In this document: positions 36,465 through 38,171 of the stretch, piece by piece
How positions within the stretch are numbered: the first letter of the stretch is position 1
How the letters are laid out: every line of letters begins with the position of its first letter
From: Clostridia bacterium
Lineage (GTDB): Bacteria > Bacillota > Clostridia > Christensenellales > Aristaeellaceae
NCBI GenBank assembly: GCA_017552535.1
Contig: JAFZPV010000011.1
Coordinates: forward strand, 1-38,171
Direction of reading: 5' to 3'
DNA length: 38,171 bases
Translations under genes and position numbers: made by a program
Notes under the pieces: model-generated
Database searches by the model: none
What the model was told of the DNA's origin: nothing
The model's input: only the letters and a program-made list of their open reading frames with translations

Positions 36465-38171
36465 TTACATTACGATGTCCACTTCCAGGGGCGCGGCTCC
36501 CATGCGGTTCACACTCACGATGTCCGGCTGGCTGCCGCCCACGAACAGGCGGAAGTGACGGCCCGCCCGGATACGGCGCCCGTCGTCGGTAACGCACTCG
36601 TAGGCGCGCTCGGGGATGGGTAGCATCACGCGCTTTTCCTCGCCTGCGCTCAGGCTCACGCGGCCAAAGGCGCACAGGGAGTAGTTGAGGCCGTGGCTGT
36701 CGAACTCCAGGGGCTTGATGTACACCTGCGCCACCTCTTCGGCGTCGCGCAGGCCGATGTTCTTGATCTTCACGCTCAGGGCGGACTTCTGCTCGTTGAA
36801 GCTGGGATCGGAATACCTGAACGCGGTATAGCTCAGGCCATAGCCGAAGGGATACAGCGCCTCGCCCTTGAAGTAGCAGTAGGTCCTGCCGTGCATGGAG
36901 TAATCGGTGAATTCCGGCAGCTGGTCCGCGCTTTTGTAGAAGGTGACCGGCAGGCGGCCGCTGGGGCACACCTTGCCGAATATGATGTTGGCCAGGGCCG
37001 TGCCGCCCGCCTGGCCGGAGTACCAGGCCTGCAGGACGGCGTTGCCCTCTTCCACGCGCAGGGCGCTGCCGCTGGCGATCACGGTAACGATCGGCTTTCC
37101 GGTCTTTAAGAGCGCGTCGATCAGCCGCCTCTGGCACTCGGGCAGTTCCAGGTCCTTCTTGTCGCCGGAGGAATACTCGTTGCTGGCGTCGCCCTCTTCG
37201 CCTTCGATAGAGGGATCGAGGCCCACCACCAGCACGGTGACGTCGCTCATCTCGGCGGCCTGCACCGCCTCGGAGATGCGGTCGTCCGCCTGGGCGAGGC
37301 CGCTGGTGCCCTTTTTGTACAGGTGGCAGCCCTCGGAGTAGTTCACGCGCACGCCCGCTTCGCGGCAGGCCGCGCGGATGCCTTCCAGGTAGGTGACGTA
37401 GCGGGAGGAGGTGCCGTTGTAGTTGCCCTCCAGCGCAGCGATGCTGTTGGCGTTGGGGCCGATCACGGCCACGGAGCGGATGGAGCCCAGGCTGATGGGC
37501 AGCACGCCATCGTTTTTAAGCAGCACCATGGCGCGCTCCGCGGCTTTCAGGGCGGCGCGGTCGTGGCGGTCGCAGTCGTTGATGGCGTACGGGATCTTGT
37601 CGTACTCGTTGTCGTCCGCAAACAGGCCCAGCAGGTAGCGGGTGGTAAAGGCCCTCTCGCAGGCCTCGGTGATCATTTCCTCTGTGACGAGGCCTTCGTT
37701 AAGCGCCTCCATCAGGTGGATGTAGGTGTTGCCGCAGTTGATGTCGCAGCCGTTTTTGATGGCCAGGGCCGCGCTTTCGGGCGCGGTGTCGGTGACCTTA
37801 TGGAAATTGTGGAAGTCCGATATGGCCCAGCAGTCCGACACGAAATGACCCTCGAAGCCCCACTTGCCCCGCAGGATGTCCCCCATCAGGCGGCTGTGGC
37901 CGCAGCAGGGCTCGCCGTTGGTGCGGTTGTACGCGCCCATCACGGCTTCCACCTTGGCTTCCTTCACGCAGGCCTCGAAGGCGGGCAGGTAGGTGTCCCA
38001 CAGGTCGTATTCGCTCACTTTGGCGTCAAAGCTGTGGCGAAGCTTTTCGGGGCCGGAATGCACCGCGAAGTGCTTGGCGCAGGCAGCCGCCTTGATGTAG
38101 GGACCGTCCCCCTGCAGGCCCTTTACGAACCGCACACCCATGCGGGAGGTGAGGTACGGGTCTTCGCCGTA
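36465..38171 (-). CDS. GH3-family beta-glycosidase, C-terminal part (start beyond window)
   Basis: At least 568 residues of a glycoside hydrolase family 3 enzyme, reading in from the window edge at YGEDPYLTSRMGVRFVKG. The substrate-binding lysine-histidine motif AKHFAVHSGPE and the nucleophile region FVSDCWAI (aspartate in SDxW) are present. A GH3 C-terminal sandwich (VAVIGPNANS to TVIASGSAL) is followed by a fibronectin type III-like domain ending at ECVTDDGRR. The N-terminal portion is missing. Beta-glucosidase or beta-xylosidase activity is expected; the sequence does not decide. It is the first gene seen of the operon ending with the MFS transporter. Confidence 0.95.
   Translation of the reverse strand, partial: YGEDPYLTSRMGVRFVKGLQGDGPYIKAAACAKHFAVHSGPEKLRHSFDAKVSEYDLWDTYLPAFEACVKEAKVEAVMGAYNRTNGEPCCGHSRLMGDILRGKWGFEGHFVSDCWAISDFHNFHKVTDTAPESAALAIKNGCDINCGNTYIHLMEALNEGLVTEEMITEACERAFTTRYLLGLFADDNEYDKIPYAINDCDRHDRAALKAAERAMVLLKNDGVLPISLGSIRSVAVIGPNANSIAALEGNYNGTSSRYVTYLEGIRAACREAGVRVNYSEGCHLYKKGTSGLAQADDRISEAVQAAEMSDVTVLVVGLDPSIEGEEGDASNEYSSGDKKDLELPECQRRLIDALLKTGKPIVTVIASGSALRVEEGNAVLQAWYSGQAGGTALANIIFGKVCPSGRLPVTFYKSADQLPEFTDYSMHGRTYCYFKGEALYPFGYGLSYTAFRYSDPSFNEQKSALSVKIKNIGLRDAEEVAQVYIKPLEFDSHGLNYSLCAFGRVSLSAGEEKRVMLPIPERAYECVTDDGRRIRAGRHFRLFVGGSQPDIVSVNRMGAAPLEVDIVM

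Overview
The window looks like chromosomal DNA from a GC-rich member of the Bacillota (class Clostridia; a gut or fermenter lineage such as Christensenellales or Oscillospirales is a guess). Reasons: a ctsR-mcsA-mcsB-clpC heat-shock operon with a CtsR heptad operator, a Bacillus-type D-alanine aminotransferase, consensus sigma-A promoters with 17-bp spacers, strong GGAGG ribosome binding sites, ECF-type vitamin transport and many glycan-directed enzymes. GC is high throughout, except for one visibly AT-richer gene at 15.26-16.09 kb. No phage, insertion sequence, CRISPR array or rRNA gene was found. Many long antisense reading frames are GC artefacts and were left out.

Layout. 1-2.87 kb (minus): ctsR, mcsA, mcsB and the start of clpC; the McsB has lost its arginine-kinase signature motifs. 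2.88-11.15 kb: catabolic and surface enzymes in divergent units: a DapA/NanA-family aldolase (minus), a ThuA-like protein (plus), a LarA-GH92 mannosidase pair (minus), and a Gfo/Idh/MocA oxidoreductase followed by a ceramidase-like secreted protein (plus). 11.15-11.6 kb is a non-coding stretch packed with stem-loops. 11.6-12.9 kb: a long-form PRPP synthetase with promoter and terminator. 12.9-15.0 kb (minus): an SH3b-like secreted protein, then an ECF sigma factor with an overlapping membrane anti-sigma candidate. 15.26-16.09 kb: an AT-rich orphan gene. 16.3-16.5 kb (minus): tRNA-fMet and tRNA-Met in tandem.

16.78-21.3 kb (minus) is an overlapping operon dat-rsmH-tgt-like-rmt-like-rsmI. It contains the two enzymes for C1402 of 16S rRNA (RsmH, RsmI), a clear homologue of the ArmA/RmtB G1405 N7-methyltransferases, and a tRNA-guanine transglycosylase with an altered substrate loop. 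Most of the operon therefore points at the ribosomal decoding centre and the tRNA wobble base. 21.4-22.7 kb (plus) is a divergent UroD-like gene. 22.76-25.4 kb (minus) is a second ECF sigma factor overlapping a YfbK-like von Willebrand A protein.

25.46-31.76 kb (minus) is a six-gene operon with its own promoter: a small secreted DUF4430-like protein, a membrane protein that joins prenyltransferase/transcobalamin-type alpha-alpha repeats to a DUF4430 domain through a transmembrane hairpin, a TIM-barrel isomerase-like protein, and ECF transporter T, A (fused double ATPase) and S components. The domain pair is that of animal intrinsic factor/transcobalamin, so this is a candidate surface capture and import system for a cobamide. 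31.87-38.17 kb (minus) is another tightly coupled operon: GH3 glycosidase (start lies beyond the window), TraX-like membrane protein, MalY/PatB lyase, M18 aminopeptidase and an MFS transporter.

The two leads judged most worth following are the decoding-centre operon and the transcobalamin-like ECF operon.
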